Shown here: positions 63,501-64,000 of the stretch, piece after piece
Numbering within the stretch: the first letter of the stretch is position 1
Layout: the number at the start of each line of letters is the position of its first letter
Assembly (NCBI RefSeq): GCF_044628455.1
Contig: NZ_JBIYZW010000002.1
Coordinates: 806,001-870,000, forward strand
Reading direction: 5' to 3'
DNA length: 64,000 nucleotides
Origin: Solirubrum sp044628455
GTDB lineage: Bacteria > Bacteroidota > Bacteroidia > Cytophagales > Hymenobacteraceae
Notes under the pieces: generated by a model
Database searches by the model: none
What the model saw: the letters and a program-made list of their open reading frames with translations, nothing else
What the model was told of the DNA's origin: nothing
Program-made: the position numbers and the translations under genes

Positions 63501-64000
63501 TGCGCTACACGCCCGCCACCGGCGCCATCGAGGCCCAGAACGTGCGTCTGAGCCGCAACGAGGGCGCCGCCGACCGCTTTCTGGCCCTGCAAACCCTGCC
63601 TGGCGCCCGCAACCCCTTGCAGGTGCAGATCGGCAACTTCGACCTCTACGCCATCGGCCGCGCCGCCGGGCTGCAGGACTCCCTCATCGGCGGCACGCTC
63701 AACGGGCAGGCCGTGGCCTACAACCTGGGCCGCCCCGGCCAGGCTTTCACCGCCGACCTCACGCTCACGCAGCTGGCCTACAACAAGTTTATCCTCGGCG
63801 ACGTGCGCGCCCAGGCCGTCAACAACGTGGCCGACCGCTACGACTTGACGGCCCAGCTCAGCAGCCAGGACGGCAACGACGTGCGCGTGCAGGGCTACTA
63901 CCAGACCAGCGGGGCCATCGACGTAACCACCAACATCGCGCGGCTGAACCTAAAAACCGTGGAGCCCTTCTCGGCCGGGCAGATCCGCGAAACCAGCGGC
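60542..64000 (+). CDS. tamB: TamB-like translocation/assembly module protein, 3' end outside the window
   Basis: The first 1153 codons of a large envelope protein, open to the window edge. It starts with GTG at 60542 (an in-frame stop lies just upstream at 60530, and no ATG fits). One N-terminal transmembrane anchor (RRLFYVVLGLLAFVLLLIIGVVVAL) is followed by AsmA-like and repeated beta-groove sequence. LRASGRI-like and GSYDSRAASLAVRS strands and the final VEPFSAGQIRETSG are typical of Bacteroidota TamB proteins, which span the periplasm and help lipid transport or outer-membrane protein assembly. The C-terminal DUF490 domain itself is beyond the window. Divergent from malQ. Confidence 0.88.
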   Translation, partial: MSTSLRRLFYVVLGLLAFVLLLIIGVVVALQFPAAQDFAARKAAGYLQDKIGTEVRIAKFRTDWRRGLALDGVYLEDQQGDTLVSVGRLAVGIDLWALTKSEINVSNVELVDGTVHIARTLPDSTYNFDYILAAFATGDTTTVTPADSTGGFKYDIGDAHLQNIFLTYREEVDGMNVRTRVGDLAVRMDEVDVDRSVYRVSRAALKNTGINITQTKVPPDTPAEPLTLTLGLDQAVLDNVALNYRNEAAKQYISTRIGQAEVTADNIDLIRQRIGLRKLVLREADIRYAQNSTVPVAERVVNPAEAVRKLDSAVTQATGAATSWALTLRESDISGVKFAFDNLDEKPQRTRLPAMDYNHLLFEDLALKTRNLSYSENRTTGRIDLLAGREQSGFRVDRAAADVVYDSVQIRLDNLDLVTPHTRIRRTLAIGFDSLGALADTRQLGKTRLEADLRDTRLGFRDILYLAPDLITEKPFTSGPNQSVLLSGQVNGRLDNFALNNVEIVGLRNTVVRASGRIRGLPNTDGRLYTDLNIRQLTTTKRDLNDLLPAGLIPQDVIELPERATLSGTVRGRPTANDLALNLQANTSFGGATIAANLRPGPAGREPVDARFSFQNFQLGRLLKQPDIGPVTGRGSYVGAGFEPTTMRGKLVARLDRARYGNYTYRNIDATVGITGQQYAIDARSSGDANAAFAIKGNIDLRNPNAPVYAFSGNLQSLNLTALGFYSGGDLRVQGDLDANLSGSDLNTINGTLVGNNIVVVSNNQTIPLDSVNARIVQQTGRTEVDFASSILNATVRGNTRLGDMITELQRHVDRYFDLPDVQYRASSVARNFTFEVQVPQSGARLLPKFVTGLTRISPFKASGSYDSRAASLAVRSDVAFMRYQGIAFDSLKLRVGSDAQKLDYAVLLDQIRQDTTLRVPNPSLTGSIANNQIGTRLRIAESDSAERLNLGGTLQVLGGGRTYQFSFAPDLAVDRKDWVVAPNNFVRYTPATGAIEAQNVRLSRNEGAADRFLALQTLPGARNPLQVQIGNFDLYAIGRAAGLQDSLIGGTLNGQAVAYNLGRPGQAFTADLTLTQLAYNKFILGDVRAQAVNNVADRYDLTAQLSSQDGNDVRVQGYYQTSGAIDVTTNIARLNLKTVEPFSAGQIRETSG

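Overview
This 64 kb window comes from a GC-rich member of the Bacteroidota, most likely a Hymenobacter-like cytophagale (inference). The signs are a SusC/SusD pair, three giant secreted proteins with type IX secretion (T9SS) C-terminal sorting domains, a CarboxypepD_reg/DUF5686 outer-membrane protein, a TamB-like protein and scattered TAnnTTTG-type -7 promoter elements. I saw no tRNA, rRNA, CRISPR array or insertion sequence. One 90-base run of N (29724-29813) marks a scaffold gap.

Bases 1-1775 hold a two-component pair: a 5'-truncated histidine kinase and an OmpR-type regulator. Bases 2013-26255 form a nearly complete homogalacturonan (pectin) utilisation locus. Extracellular breakdown: GH28, GH105, GH43, and a CE8-PL10 pectin methylesterase/pectate lyase fusion. 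Import: SusC/SusD and an ExuT-like transporter. Unsaturated uronates go KdgF, KduI, KduD to 2-keto-3-deoxygluconate (KDG). Saturated galacturonate goes UxaC, UxaB, UxaA to KDG. KdgK and KdgA then yield pyruvate and glyceraldehyde-3-phosphate. A LacI-type regulator sits inside, and a conserved operator-like sequence recurs at three places: before GH28, between lacI and kduD, and before kdgK. A class 1 fructose-1,6-bisphosphatase, which growth on uronates would need for gluconeogenesis, follows at 27037, and an aldehyde dehydrogenase comes next.

Bases 29.9-38.4 kb hold an alpha/beta-hydrolase-like protein lacking its nucleophile serine, a convergent trehalose pair (OtsA-OtsB fusion and a GH15 enzyme), two related small membrane proteins and an AraC-type regulator. 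Bases 38.4-57.2 kb are mostly envelope and secreted proteins: a DUF5686 protein, a thioredoxin-reductase-like flavoprotein, and T9SS cargo of about 1250, 1595 and 1728 residues. Bases 57.5-64 kb hold a DPE2-like 4-alpha-glucanotransferase with tandem CBM20 domains and the 5' part of a divergent tamB-like gene running off the window.

The most unusual structure is intergenic. Seven gaps in the first 27 kb are filled almost from stop codon to start codon by degenerate 7-bp repeats: a G/T-rich arm just after the upstream stop and an A/C-rich arm just before the next start, several pairing as long perfect inverted repeats. Two further gaps (34.3 and 41.1 kb) hold 21-bp (3 x 7) arrays rich in perfect hairpins, and the 46.6 kb gap holds an alternating AAAAGTGTTAGGTCA cluster between twin terminators. 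These repeat systems are the best candidates here for something not described.
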